Shown here one piece after another: positions 16,475 through 25,293 of a stretch of DNA of 64,000 nt (positions within the stretch are counted from its first letter, which is position 1; each line of letters begins with the position of its first letter). A model generated the notes under the pieces. The model was given only the letters and a program-made list of their open reading frames with translations, did no database searches and had not been told where the DNA came from. The position numbers and the translations under genes are program-made. This stretch comes from Oceanobacillus indicireducens (GTDB taxonomy: Bacteria > Bacillota > Bacilli > Bacillales > Amphibacillaceae). The DNA lies in assembly GCF_014647195.1 (NCBI RefSeq), contig NZ_BMOS01000003.1, forward strand, positions 16,753-80,752, in the 5' to 3' direction.

Positions 16475-16714
16475 TTATCGATTTGCGAAAAATTCTTCTG
16501 CGCGCTGGAGGAATACTTCCTGATCTGGTGATAGATCGTATTCTTCCTCAATCGCATCAACTGGGCACACCGCTTTACAAGCTGCACAGTCAATACATAC
16601 ATCAGGATCTATATAAAACTGATCGGGACCTTCTTCAATACAGTCAACCGGACATACGCTTACACACTCTGCAGCTTTTTCCGACTGACATGCTTCTAGA
16701 ATAACAAAAGCCAT
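16475..16714 (-). CDS. 7Fe-type ferredoxin
   Basis: A 79-residue electron carrier. The eight cysteines are C9, C17, C21 (followed by Pro), C25 and C40, C43, C46, C50 (followed by Pro). The spacing C-x7-C-x3-CP-x2-C and C-x2-C-x2-C-x3-CP matches ferredoxins with one [3Fe-4S] and one [4Fe-4S] cluster, as in Azotobacter FdI and thermophilic bacilli. The partner is not indicated by the neighbourhood. The ATG follows AAGGAGGTAGAAAATAA. It is monocistronic. Confidence 0.9.
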   Translation of the reverse strand: MAFVILEACQSEKAAECVSVCPVDCIEEGPDQFYIDPDVCIDCAACKAVCPVDAIEEEYDLSPDQEVFLQRAEEFFANR

Positions 16715-16754
16715 TTATTTTCTACCTCCTTAATAGCTATAGTCTCTCTTCTAT

Positions 16755-17780
16755 TTATGATAGAACTTTATTTAATGAATGTAAATAAAATCGATTGATT
16801 GCAAGGATGAATTTTGAGTAGCTAAGTACCCACAATGGATAAACCTCTCTATGCATTCGGCCGGAAACAAATCTATCAAACATAGTGAGTCCATTTTTTT
16901 GTCCCAACCGATTTAAAATTTGTTGATAATACTCTGTAAATGATGTTCTTAGGTACAAGCTCTCCACACCAGTGAAAGATCGGTGTGTTGTTAGCCTTTC
17001 ATTTGGAAACAATAGTTGAAATTCGCTGATCGAACGCAGCACGGCTGTTGTCACAGATTCCTTATAACCACAAACTCCGCATACACAAGTTCTTTTTACT
17101 AATCTCATCGATAAGCCTTCACAGGCTGCACAAGTTATTCTTTTATTCAATTCGGCATATTCCACCTCAGGTAATTTCTGAAATGGTGATTCTTTTTTTG
17201 CAAGTTCCACTAACCGGGAAGCTAATCTTCTTTCAGTAGCCGTCACATTCCCAGCCTCGCGCATAAGAAATGAGACATGCCTTTCAATCTGATTAGGAAA
17301 AATAGCAGGGATATCGAGTGGGGATTGATAAAGAAAGAATGTCGGATGGACGAAGACAACGTAGGATTCAATGGGAGTATTCGAACCGATACTTAAAAGC
17401 ATTTGCCGCAGAATTGATTCAGCTCGACTTAATTGGTGAAACGGATTGATTATTTCCTGGCGGGGCTTCTTATAAAACTTATCATTATCAAAATAATAAT
17501 CCCCTTCAAAGTTCTTTACTTCATATAAAAAAATTTTACTTCGCGTGATTAACAAACAATCCACCTGGAAAGTTGTTTGATTGTACTCAAGAAGCAAGTC
17601 CGTTAGAATAATAGAATCATTCTTTAATTTCCCTATGAATTGAGAAAATAACAACTCACCTTCAAAGCCTCGTTGAAGGTTGAAATAATATCTCTTTTCC
17701 TTACTCGTGAATCTTTTCCTTTTACTTAAAGTTTCCAAGAACTGTAATTCCTTTGGTTTTCTAACAATTGCAGTACTCAT
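16755..17780 (-). CDS. NERD-domain protein with zinc-ribbon
   Basis: A 341-residue protein. Residues about 38-150 are a nuclease-related domain: GFEGELLFSQFI, then FQVDCLLITRSKIFLYEVKNFEG, where D and the E-x-K of YEVKNF are the expected catalytic residues. A four-Cys knuckle (CAAC...CVCGVC) sits at about residues 216-238, and the C-terminal part has no recognised domain. NERD proteins are common in Bacillaceae but their job is unsettled; roles in DNA processing or phage defence are guesses. No defence genes surround it. Confidence 0.85.
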   Translation of the reverse strand: MSTAIVRKPKELQFLETLSKRKRFTSKEKRYYFNLQRGFEGELLFSQFIGKLKNDSIILTDLLLEYNQTTFQVDCLLITRSKIFLYEVKNFEGDYYFDNDKFYKKPRQEIINPFHQLSRAESILRQMLLSIGSNTPIESYVVFVHPTFFLYQSPLDIPAIFPNQIERHVSFLMREAGNVTATERRLASRLVELAKKESPFQKLPEVEYAELNKRITCAACEGLSMRLVKRTCVCGVCGYKESVTTAVLRSISEFQLLFPNERLTTHRSFTGVESLYLRTSFTEYYQQILNRLGQKNGLTMFDRFVSGRMHREVYPLWVLSYSKFILAINRFYLHSLNKVLS

Positions 17781-17890
17781 TTTTCATCTCCTTCTTATTA
17801 AAAATAACTTATATCTATGTCTAATTATATTGCATGTTTTATTATTCTGTCTATTGAAATCAACCTCTCCAACACGTAGGCAATCATTAG

Positions 17891-17921
17891 AAAAATAAGA
17901 GACTGATTTGAGTCAGTCTCT
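17891..17921 (-). terminator. Terminator after response regulator gene
   Basis: AGAGACTGA/TCAGTCTCT 9-bp stem followed on the minus strand by TTATTTTTC, 10 bases beyond the stop. Confidence 0.8.
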
Positions 17922-17930
17922 CTTTACTTA

Positions 17931-19052
17931 TTATTTCATCATGTCCACATACCATGCGATAATATGGTCGCTTGGTTTTGCATCAAAATGGGTGCGCCAT
18001 ACTTTATGTAAAGTCGTATATTGCTGCATCATCGCTGCAAAATCACCCTTTTTCCCGTATAATTTCATTAATTCAAAATGCGCTTTTTCAATGGTCGGAT
18101 CGTGTTCAATCATATAATGATACCACCGGATCGCTTCGTTCACTTTACCCTGATTATAATAAAATGTGGCTATGTTATTTGATGTATGTAACCAGAGTCG
18201 TTCATACCTGTACCGCTCCGCCTCGAGCCAAGTATAATCATAATTTGCAAGATACGTACCGGCATACCTTTCCATTACCCGCTCATAATCTGCTACCGTA
18301 TCCGTCGTGAGTTTTGGCAGGGCTTTAACTGCTTTAAGCCATTCCACAAAATCAATCTCTACCCGATTCAATTCAAGCAAATAACCGTACGAATGATTGC
18401 GCAGATCAATATGCTCCTGATAAGGACTAAGCTGTTTACGGATATTGTAGATTGTCGTATAGAGTAAAGAATGCGCTTTCTCTAATTCATAGTCTTCCCA
18501 CAGCAATTCAATAATTGCCGACTTTTCAATAACAACGTCATGATTTTGTAGTAAAAAAATAAATAATTCTTGGGTCTTAGCCGTGCGCCATGGTAGGGGT
18601 TTAAATACATCAGGCTCTGTTTCAAATGCAAGGGAAGGGGTCGTCCTGATTCGCAGGCTTTGCGAACGGGATATAGGCTTTTTTTGCCGTGGCTGAAGTT
18701 GTTTTTTAATGCGGTTGACGGTAAGCTCTAACCGTGCAAATTTTAGTGGTTTGACAATATAGTCGGTTGCATTCAATTCAAATGCATTGACGGCATAGGC
18801 TTCATATGCAGTAACAAATACAAGGATAACATCTGGTAGTTTTTCCAAGACCCTCTCGGCTATTTCCATACCATTCAGTGGTGTCATATCAATATCTAGA
18901 AAAATAACATCCGGTTCTTCGCGTAAAATAAACTTTTTCCCTTCCAGTGGGTTAATGAATGAACCGATTACTTCCACTTCTGCTATTTTTGCTAACTGCC
19001 GTTCCAGGAAACTTAAGGCTAGCTGTTCATCATCAATACAAACAACACGCAT
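17931..19052 (-). CDS. Response regulator with winged helix and BTAD activator domain
   Basis: A 373-residue regulator. Residues 1-120 are a receiver domain with acidic pair D7/D8-type residues (CIDDEQ), phosphoacceptor Asp in VIFLDIDM (about 55), and the switch Thr and Lys (VTAYEAY; DYIVKPL). Residues about 150-220 form an OmpR-like winged helix, and about 225-373 a TPR-like bacterial transcriptional activator domain as in SARP regulators. No histidine kinase is adjacent, so it is an orphan here. Its targets are unknown. The receiver-wHTH-BTAD order occurs in Bacillus relatives. Confidence 0.88.
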   Translation of the reverse strand: MRVVCIDDEQLALSFLERQLAKIAEVEVIGSFINPLEGKKFILREEPDVIFLDIDMTPLNGMEIAERVLEKLPDVILVFVTAYEAYAVNAFELNATDYIVKPLKFARLELTVNRIKKQLQPRQKKPISRSQSLRIRTTPSLAFETEPDVFKPLPWRTAKTQELFIFLLQNHDVVIEKSAIIELLWEDYELEKAHSLLYTTIYNIRKQLSPYQEHIDLRNHSYGYLLELNRVEIDFVEWLKAVKALPKLTTDTVADYERVMERYAGTYLANYDYTWLEAERYRYERLWLHTSNNIATFYYNQGKVNEAIRWYHYMIEHDPTIEKAHFELMKLYGKKGDFAAMMQQYTTLHKVWRTHFDAKPSDHIIAWYVDMMK

Positions 19053-19208
19053 GTCGATCCCCCCTATATTACTGGTTATATTTTACCATATTTATCATCG
19101 GAAAAGGGAAAACGTTGCTAATTGTCAGAATCCCGTCATAAAGCTTTCTCCGCACATCGCTCCTCTTTTTTCATACAATACTTTAGATATGAAAAAGGAA
19201 TGGATGCG

Positions 19209-19829
19209 ATGCTTTATTATACTGGTTTATTTTTATTAATTATTGCAGTAAGTCTTGATGGACTTGGGGTTGGCATAAGCTATGGCATTCAGAAAACCCG
19301 CGTCCCGATGTTTGCAATATCGATTATTATGCTTTGTTCAGGGGTTACCGTTTTTGCCGCGATGTCAATTGGTGAAGGATTAAAAGTTATCATTCCACCA
19401 ACTATTTCAGAAAATATTGGGGCACTAATACTAATTTCCCTAGGTATTTTTACCTTGTACAATATAATCCGGAAAAATAAAACAAAACAAGAAGAAACCC
19501 AAAATAATTCGATGCTTACAAATGTAAAAAAAGTGTTTCGTTCACCTAAGCAAGCTGACTTGGACCGTTCCGGAACAATTTCAAAGCCAGAAGCAATCCT
19601 TCTTGGCATGGCGCTCTCACTCGATGCTTTCGGGGCAGGGTTTGCAGCAAGTCTGCTGCACTATTCGGCACTCCTTACTGCTGGGCTCGTCGCAATGATG
19701 AGCGGGATTTTTCTCATCGTCGGATTAAAGATCGGATTGCTTCTATCGAAATACGAAGACATCCAATTCTTCACCCTACTCCCATCCCTCCTCTTAATTG
19801 GCATTGGGTTATTCAATTTAATAACATGA
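19209..19829 (+). CDS. ytaF: Sporulation membrane protein YtaF (MntP-like)
   Basis: A 206-residue membrane protein of the MntP/YtaF fold, a duplicated three-helix repeat; each half carries an SLDGLG / SLDAFG motif (near residues 17 and 140). In B. subtilis, ytaF is expressed in sporulation and is related to manganese exporters; its cargo is not established. A DxDxSG-like DLDRSGTISKPEA loop between the halves looks like an EF-hand segment. The start MLYYTG is preferred because AAAAAGG lies 10 bases upstream; ATG at 19200 would be too close. Confidence 0.85.
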   Translation: MLYYTGLFLLIIAVSLDGLGVGISYGIQKTRVPMFAISIIMLCSGVTVFAAMSIGEGLKVIIPPTISENIGALILISLGIFTLYNIIRKNKTKQEETQNNSMLTNVKKVFRSPKQADLDRSGTISKPEAILLGMALSLDAFGAGFAASLLHYSALLTAGLVAMMSGIFLIVGLKIGLLLSKYEDIQFFTLLPSLLLIGIGLFNLIT

Positions 19830-19836
19830 AATCTAA

Positions 19837-19874
19837 AAAGCTAGGATTTTCTTATTCAAAAGAATCCTAGCTTT
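19837..19874 (+). terminator. Terminator after ytaF
   Basis: AAAGCTAGGATT/AATCCTAGCTTT stem-loop shortly after the stop codon; the flanks allow it to work on both strands. Confidence 0.8.
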
Positions 19875-19954
19875 TATTAATACATAAGAGAATTAACTTA
19901 AGATACACTATAACTGGAATTACTAGCAGCCACATCCGGTTCCTGCACCTGTTT

Positions 19955-20854
19955 TTACAATTGCAATAAATTCAATACGACGGAAATAGAGATGACACTG
20001 ACGACCGTCGCTATAAAGGTCATGCTTGAAACGAGTTCTGGTTCACTATCGAACTCAATCGCATACATCGTCGTCGTTGCTGCAGTTGGCATTGCGGAAA
20101 TAATGATTAACACTACCCCGACAAGTGGATCGATATGAAACAGTTTCACGAACAGATAAGTAATAACTGGTGCCCCGACCATTTTCAGCGTTACACTGGA
20201 AGCAATTACTTGCCAATTCAAACGTAAAGAGGTCATAGATCCAAGCTGCATGCCAAGCACAACCATCATCACAGGGATTGACGCCTCCCCGACCATCGAG
20301 AGCATGGAATGGATCGATTCCGAGATTGGTACCTTCAGATATTGAAAGGCAACACCAAGTATTGCTGCATATGTAGTTGGCATTTTCATCACATTAAGAA
20401 ATGCCGTCTTCACCCCGTCCCTTCCCCGAGAAGCATAATAGATCCCGAAAAAGTTATTCATCAACCCTTGAATAACCATAATGAATACGGCATATGGAAG
20501 GGCAACCGTTCCCACACTAAAGAGAACAACCGGCAACCCGTAGTTTCCCGAATTCATAAATCCTGTCGCAAGGATTGCTGCACTTTCTGTTTTATCTGGC
20601 CATTTGAATATTTTACCTAAAATTTTATTTAACATAACCATGATTCCAAATAAGACGAGCATATAAATAATAATTACTAAATAACCACTGTCAAAATCCG
20701 TATCATACAATGTAATAAAAACAAGCGCCGGTGACAAAATATAAATCGTCACTGCCGAAACAGAACGCACACTCATCGGGCGTAATCGCTGCAGGATAAA
20801 GCCTGATAAAAAGACTAGCATAATTGGGATAATAACTTGAATAAATAAAGCCAA
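19955..20854 (-). CDS. AEC family transporter (auxin-efflux-carrier type)
   Basis: A 299-residue membrane protein with about ten helices. The AEC pattern is seen in the paired halves: GFMNSGNYGLPVVLFSVG (about residues 98-115), and the C-terminal ISAMPTAATTTMYAIEFD. Bacterial members export or import malate, malonate or other small acids; the substrate here is unknown. The divergent gene is cvfB, with 164 bases between the starts. A G-V-x-L helix at the N-terminus is typical. Confidence 0.88.
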   Translation of the reverse strand: MALFIQVIIPIMLVFLSGFILQRLRPMSVRSVSAVTIYILSPALVFITLYDTDFDSGYLVIIIYMLVLFGIMVMLNKILGKIFKWPDKTESAAILATGFMNSGNYGLPVVLFSVGTVALPYAVFIMVIQGLMNNFFGIYYASRGRDGVKTAFLNVMKMPTTYAAILGVAFQYLKVPISESIHSMLSMVGEASIPVMMVVLGMQLGSMTSLRLNWQVIASSVTLKMVGAPVITYLFVKLFHIDPLVGVVLIIISAMPTAATTTMYAIEFDSEPELVSSMTFIATVVSVISISVVLNLLQL

Positions 20855-21018
20855 AACTCATCGCTCCAGTATTTTTTAGTCACCTCCGTCTATTTTACCA
20901 CAGTATAGGATAGGATGAATCTCTTCTGCTTTTTTCTGTACTATGATACGATGAGAAAAACAGCTAAAATAGATGTTCAAAAAGGATGAACAAAAGCTTA
21001 AAGAAAGAAGTGTGAAAG

Positions 21019-21870
21019 ATGCATCTTCCATTAGGTAATCATATAACGATGACCGTACTCAGGAAAATTGAAACCGGCTATGTGCTTGTAAAGGATGATA
21101 AAGAAGCCCTTCTTCATCACAATGAGACAGATAGAGAATTAGAAGAAAACGAAGAAGTAGAAGTATTCCTTTATCGTGATAAAAAGGGAAACATTACAGC
21201 AACAACTGCACTGCCAACCGTAACGACTATTAATTATGGCTGGGCAGAAGTTGTCGAGGTCGTCCCAAGGCTTGGCGTCTTTATCAATATCGGAATCGCT
21301 AAAGAGATACTCATTTCAAATGATGACCTTCCTAAATTTCGCTCGGTTTGGCCAAAGACAGGAGACAAGCTTTTTGTCCGTCTTGACTTAGATTATAAAA
21401 ATCGTCTCATTGGCCTTCTCGCTACAGGAAATGTTATCGCTGAATATTATGAAGCAGCACCAGAACATTTATTAAATAAAACGGTATCCGGGAGAGTTTA
21501 TTACTCGAGTAGAGAAGGCTCCGAAGTCTTCACAGAAGATAATTATCGTGGGTTTATCCATCACACGGAACGTAAAACAGAACCACGATTAGGAGAACTC
21601 GTAACTGGTCGGGTCATCGATGTAAAAGAAGATGGTACGATAAACATCTCCCTTCGTCCAGTGAAGAAAGAGAGCATCCCACTTGATGCAGAAGATATTT
21701 TAGAGCATCTTGAAGCAAGCGGTGGCGTTATTCCATTCAGCGATAAGAGTAATCCTGAAGAAATCCGCGCAACATTCAATATAAGCAAAGCTGCATTTAA
21801 ACGCGCACTAGGGAAGTTAATGAAAGAAGGAAAGATTGAACAACGGGACGGGAAAACATTTTTACTTTAA
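21019..21870 (+). CDS. cvfB: S1-domain RNA-binding protein CvfB
   Basis: A 283-residue cytoplasmic protein with three S1-like OB domains and a C-terminal winged helix (ATFNISKAAFKRALGKLMKEG, near the end), the architecture of CvfB/YitL. In Staphylococcus it controls virulence gene expression and in Streptococcus it affects mRNA stability; in Bacillus the role is unclear. Recognisable blocks are GWAEVVEVVPRLGVFINIG and GRVIDVKEDGTINISLRP. It has its own terminator. Confidence 0.9.
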   Translation: MHLPLGNHITMTVLRKIETGYVLVKDDKEALLHHNETDRELEENEEVEVFLYRDKKGNITATTALPTVTTINYGWAEVVEVVPRLGVFINIGIAKEILISNDDLPKFRSVWPKTGDKLFVRLDLDYKNRLIGLLATGNVIAEYYEAAPEHLLNKTVSGRVYYSSREGSEVFTEDNYRGFIHHTERKTEPRLGELVTGRVIDVKEDGTINISLRPVKKESIPLDAEDILEHLEASGGVIPFSDKSNPEEIRATFNISKAAFKRALGKLMKEGKIEQRDGKTFLL

Positions 21871-21874
21871 AATA

Positions 21875-21918
21875 AAAAACATAAAACATTTCTTCGATGA
21901 AATGTTTTATGTTTTTTG
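21875..21918. terminator. Terminator between cvfB and the YesK-like gene
   Basis: Long AT-rich stem AAAACATAAAACATTTC paired with GAAATGTTTTATGTTTT, then TTGC. Symmetrical enough to serve both converging genes. Confidence 0.85.
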
Positions 21919-21937
21919 CTTTTACATTGTTAACTTT

Positions 21938-22219
21938 TTATGCTTCAACGTTCTGATATGCATCAAGGATTGATGTAATCATGAAGCTGACTGCTGCTGC
22001 GAATAAGGATGCAATTCCCCAGCCTCCAAATCCTGCACCAAGCAGATCAACTTTTGGAGCTACTGAAGCAATTGCTAATAGTAGCAAACCTACGATAACA
22101 AAGAAGAAACTTAAATAATAGCAGGCCTGTGAACTTTTGTTTGCTCGCAGAATAACAGCGTTAACGACAAGGGTTAATACTGTAAGAATAATTCCTGCTA
22201 AAATAACTGTTTGTACCAT
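21938..22219 (-). CDS. Small membrane protein, YesK-like
   Basis: A 93-residue protein with three predicted membrane helices (about residues 3-22, 33-50, 62-84) and a Gly-rich GAGFGGWGIASL motif before the last helix. Length and layout resemble the YesK family of Bacillus, whose function is unknown; this is a tentative match. The start MVQTVILAG follows GGGGTGAAAGC, excluding 16 upstream in-frame codons. Confidence 0.6.
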   Translation of the reverse strand: MVQTVILAGIILTVLTLVVNAVILRANKSSQACYYLSFFFVIVGLLLLAIASVAPKVDLLGAGFGGWGIASLFAAAVSFMITSILDAYQNVEA

Positions 22220-22354
22220 GCTTTCACCCCATATATTGATATAGTTCTTATTATAGACTATATCCAAAGAGAATTAAAGTCAATTCATTAGAATGACGAA
22301 ATTTCATATGAAATATTATCCTTCCGTTAAGATGCATGGAAGTGAAACTAAATA

Positions 22355-22363
22355 TGGTATAAT
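22355..22363 (+). promoter_or_regulatory. Extended -10 promoter of the Cof-type phosphatase gene
   Basis: TGGTATAAT, an extended -10 (TGn) box 34 bases upstream of the ATG; no good -35 is seen. Confidence 0.5.
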
Positions 22364-22396
22364 AAGATAGGAATATGGGGAATAAAGGAGAATAAC

Positions 22397-23182
22397 ATGA
22401 GATATAAAGCAGTATTTCTAGATATTGACGGCACTATATTAATGCCGGACCATACCTACTCTTCCTCTACCGTAGAAGCAATCAAGCAGTTGCAAGCGCA
22501 AAATATACATACATTCATTGCAACTGGGCGCCCACTACATGAAATTAAGGGACTGACGGAAGAGCTGAATATTACGAACCTAATTGGCTATAACGGGGCA
22601 TATGGGATTGTTCAAGGAAAAGAAATTGTAAACGAACCATTCGCACCGGAAATAGTAGAGCGTTTCAGAAAAACAGCCGAAGAGAAAAAGAATGAAATGG
22701 TCCTCTATGCGAATGGCGAGAACTATTTCACGGCCATCGATGATCCGTTCGCACAAGGATTTATTAAAACTTTTGAAATGAAAATAAATGTGGAGCTAGT
22801 AGCCCCTAAATATGACAACATTTTGGGAATGACATTGATAAAACTCAAAGAGTCAGAAGTCGATACATATCAATCGGATAAAAACATCCACCTCTCTCAA
22901 GTGAACGTTCCTGGTATGCAGCATGCTTACGATGTCATTCGTACAAATGTAAATAAAGGAAAAGCAATTAAGCAAGTTCTTGACCATTTGGGAATCGATA
23001 AAGAAGAAACAATTGCTTTTGGAGACGGGATGAATGATAAAGAAATGTTTTCAACCGTGGGGACTAGCTTTGCAATGGGGAATGCCGACCCTGAGCTCTT
23101 CCAATACGCAACACACCGGACGACTACGGTGAGCGACTCCGGAATATTTAACGGCTTAAAACAGTTAGATCTTGTTGGGTAA
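22397..23182 (+). CDS. Cof-type HAD-IIB phosphatase
   Basis: A 261-residue phosphatase of the haloacid dehalogenase superfamily with a type IIB cap. Motif I is FLDIDGTIL (residues 7-15) with the nucleophile and acid Asp. Motif II is IATGRPLHE, and motif IV GDGMNDKEMF, near residue 210. Close Bacillus relatives dephosphorylate sugar phosphates, FMN or PLP broadly; the physiological substrate is not readable. It ends at a strong convergent terminator. Confidence 0.93.
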   Translation: MRYKAVFLDIDGTILMPDHTYSSSTVEAIKQLQAQNIHTFIATGRPLHEIKGLTEELNITNLIGYNGAYGIVQGKEIVNEPFAPEIVERFRKTAEEKKNEMVLYANGENYFTAIDDPFAQGFIKTFEMKINVELVAPKYDNILGMTLIKLKESEVDTYQSDKNIHLSQVNVPGMQHAYDVIRTNVNKGKAIKQVLDHLGIDKEETIAFGDGMNDKEMFSTVGTSFAMGNADPELFQYATHRTTTVSDSGIFNGLKQLDLVG

Positions 23183-23190
23183 TTTTAAAA

Positions 23191-23226
23191 AAGTTCCGAG
23201 TCTGATTGATACTCGGAACTTTTTTA
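23191..23226. terminator. Bidirectional terminator between phosphatase gene and opp operon
   Basis: AAGTTCCGAGT/ACTCGGAACTT perfect stem, flanked by TTTTTTATT on the plus side and TTTTTTAAAATT on the minus side. It ends both the phosphatase gene and the opp operon. Confidence 0.9.
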
Positions 23227-23247
23227 TTGTTGCTATATTTCCTGTTA

Positions 23248-25161
23248 TTAAGGCAATACAGGATCTTCCTGAGTTACAGCAATTTCATGTCGTATAAATG
23301 GATTAATATGTGGCTCAATGTTGTAATTAAGCACACGGTTATTAACAGGAACTAGCTCCGCACGGTAATTCGTCGGGAATACTGGAATCTCTTCCACCAT
23401 CAATTCTTGCCATTCGCTGTAGACCTCAAAGCGGTAATCATCATCAAGCGCCTCAGCAGAGACCCCTTCTTCTAGTAGACGGGTGTTCTCGTCACTTTCA
23501 TAACGAGGGAAGTTAAATAATTCCTCCGGTCCATATAGACCTGTCGGGTCAACGTCAGAACCTACTCCCCAGGCTCCTTGATAGATGTCGATTTCAGGAT
23601 CGTCTTCACCGTTTTGCCCTACACGGTCATAGAATGCGTTGAACTCTTGTAAGCGCCCATCAAGTAATTCCACTTTAATTCCAATATCATTCCAAGCTTG
23701 GATGTAATAGTTAACGATTGGCTCAGCTACGTCACTACCTTCCATGGAAGCAAAGTTGAGTACTAACTCTTCCCCGTCCGGAGTTTCACGTATGCCATCA
23801 CCATCCACATCTTCGTAGCCAGCTTCATCTAAAATACGATTTGCTTCGTCTGGGTCATAGGTTGGTGTCTCAATAGACGGGTCATGGAACAGACCATGTG
23901 ATGGTGGAATAAGTGTCGTTGCATTCCAACGTAATCCATTATAGAAGCGTTCACCAATAGCATCATTATCCACTGCATACCACATTGCACGACGTAATTC
24001 TACATCTGCCACTTTTGAATCTGGATCCATCTTGACACGGTTGTTTTCCGCATCCCATGAACCTAATTTAAATCCAATATACGTGTAGGATAGATCGATT
24101 TGACCTAAGAATTCCACGTTTGTTAACTGATCATGCACGTCAACATATTGGTCTGCTGGGAAGCTATCAACTAAGTCGATTTCTCCTTTTTCGAGTGCTT
24201 CAGCTGCCGTTTGTGGACTAACTACTTTTAATGTCACACCATCAAGTTTCGGTGCACCTCGCCAGTAGTCCTCATTCGCTGTATAAGTTACAGACTCTCC
24301 AGGAACAACAGACTCGACTTTAAACGGTCCGATTCCGATTGGATTCACACGAACTGCATCCGATTCAGACATTTCTGCCACTGGAATTTCTTCAAAAATA
24401 TGCTTCGGTAAAGCATATTCCCAAATACCGCTAGCCATTAAGGAAGGTGTTGCGTGTGTAAATGTGATTTCTAATGTCTTATCATCAATAATATTCAGAC
24501 CTTCAATTGTACCTGCTTCAGCTGCATATGTTGTTTCCGCTTCTGCTTCTGCATCGCGATATTCTCTAGCACCGACTACGTTCGTAATGTTACCAAAACG
24601 AACCCCATCATAATCTGGGTGACCAATTACTTCAAAGGCAAATACCCAGTCTTCTGCAGTTAGAGGCTCGCCGTCATGCCAGTAAACATCATCACGGATT
24701 GTGAATGTGAATACGTCACCCTCTTCGTTTGTTTCAAACGTGGCAACACCGTCGTTTGTATAGTAGAAATTCTCATCCACTGTGAGTAACGGCTCATCAA
24801 ACCATTTAATAACCTGAACATCAGGGTCTCCTGAATAGAAGTTATAGTTAAGCGTTCCTTCAAATACGGATGACGATACTAAACCAAAGTTCAGCGTACC
24901 ACCTTCGATAGCTTCCCCTTCATTTGTTTTTTCTGTAGCGAAATCATCGATAGAGAAAACGTCGTCTCCGCCTTCAGCAGAATCGTCACCTTCATCTTCT
25001 GCGCCTTCTTCATCATCCGTTTCCCCTTCGGTAGTATCTGTATCAGAACCAGTACCTGTATCGCCCGATTCATCATCAGAATCTCCGCTACAAGCCGCCA
25101 GTACTAAGAGTAATAGTAACATCATAGCTACTAGCCATTTACTAAAGCTTGCCTTCTTCAT
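23248..25161 (-). CDS. oppA: Oligopeptide ABC transporter substrate-binding lipoprotein
   Basis: A 637-residue extracellular lipoprotein (SBP family 5) that captures peptides for the transporter. The signal peptide ends in lipobox LAAC. A linker of about 50 residues (24-75) is almost all Asp, Glu, Ser, Gly and Thr. The binding fold follows, with EPLTAEDWVFAFE-like EDWVFAFEVI and WHDGEPLTAEDW. The long acidic linker suits a high-salt surface. The start MKKASFSK follows GGGGAGG. Last gene of the operon; a hairpin in the gap upstream may raise its expression. Confidence 0.9.
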   Translation of the reverse strand: MKKASFSKWLVAMMLLLLLVLAACSGDSDDESGDTGTGSDTDTTEGETDDEEGAEDEGDDSAEGGDDVFSIDDFATEKTNEGEAIEGGTLNFGLVSSSVFEGTLNYNFYSGDPDVQVIKWFDEPLLTVDENFYYTNDGVATFETNEEGDVFTFTIRDDVYWHDGEPLTAEDWVFAFEVIGHPDYDGVRFGNITNVVGAREYRDAEAEAETTYAAEAGTIEGLNIIDDKTLEITFTHATPSLMASGIWEYALPKHIFEEIPVAEMSESDAVRVNPIGIGPFKVESVVPGESVTYTANEDYWRGAPKLDGVTLKVVSPQTAAEALEKGEIDLVDSFPADQYVDVHDQLTNVEFLGQIDLSYTYIGFKLGSWDAENNRVKMDPDSKVADVELRRAMWYAVDNDAIGERFYNGLRWNATTLIPPSHGLFHDPSIETPTYDPDEANRILDEAGYEDVDGDGIRETPDGEELVLNFASMEGSDVAEPIVNYYIQAWNDIGIKVELLDGRLQEFNAFYDRVGQNGEDDPEIDIYQGAWGVGSDVDPTGLYGPEELFNFPRYESDENTRLLEEGVSAEALDDDYRFEVYSEWQELMVEEIPVFPTNYRAELVPVNNRVLNYNIEPHINPFIRHEIAVTQEDPVLP

Positions 25162-25197
25162 CCTTTTAACCTCCCCTTTAATTCCTTTTATTTTTTT

Positions 25198-25224
25198 GCT
25201 GTCCATCCCATTGGCGCGGACAGC
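25198..25224 (-). other. Hairpin upstream of oppA in the opp mRNA
   Basis: GCTGTCC/GGACAGC 7-bp stem between oppC and oppA, followed on the minus strand by A residues rather than T, so it is not a standard terminator. A 5'-stabilising or processing structure favouring the binding-protein message is a plausible reading. Confidence 0.5.
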
Positions 25225-25293
25225 TTATACTCAACACCAATACAAGGATTGATATTGATGTAAGTAATGAAATAAATAAAGACTTTTTAAAAA

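Noticed and set aside
16755..17780. NERD protein as part of a phage-defence island
   Set aside because: Neighbours are housekeeping genes; no restriction, toxin or other defence genes adjacent.
19921..19990. Short antisense-frame peptide ending VKTGAGTGCGC after the AEC gene
   Set aside because: No start codon or ribosome-binding site in that frame; Cys-rich end is probably chance.
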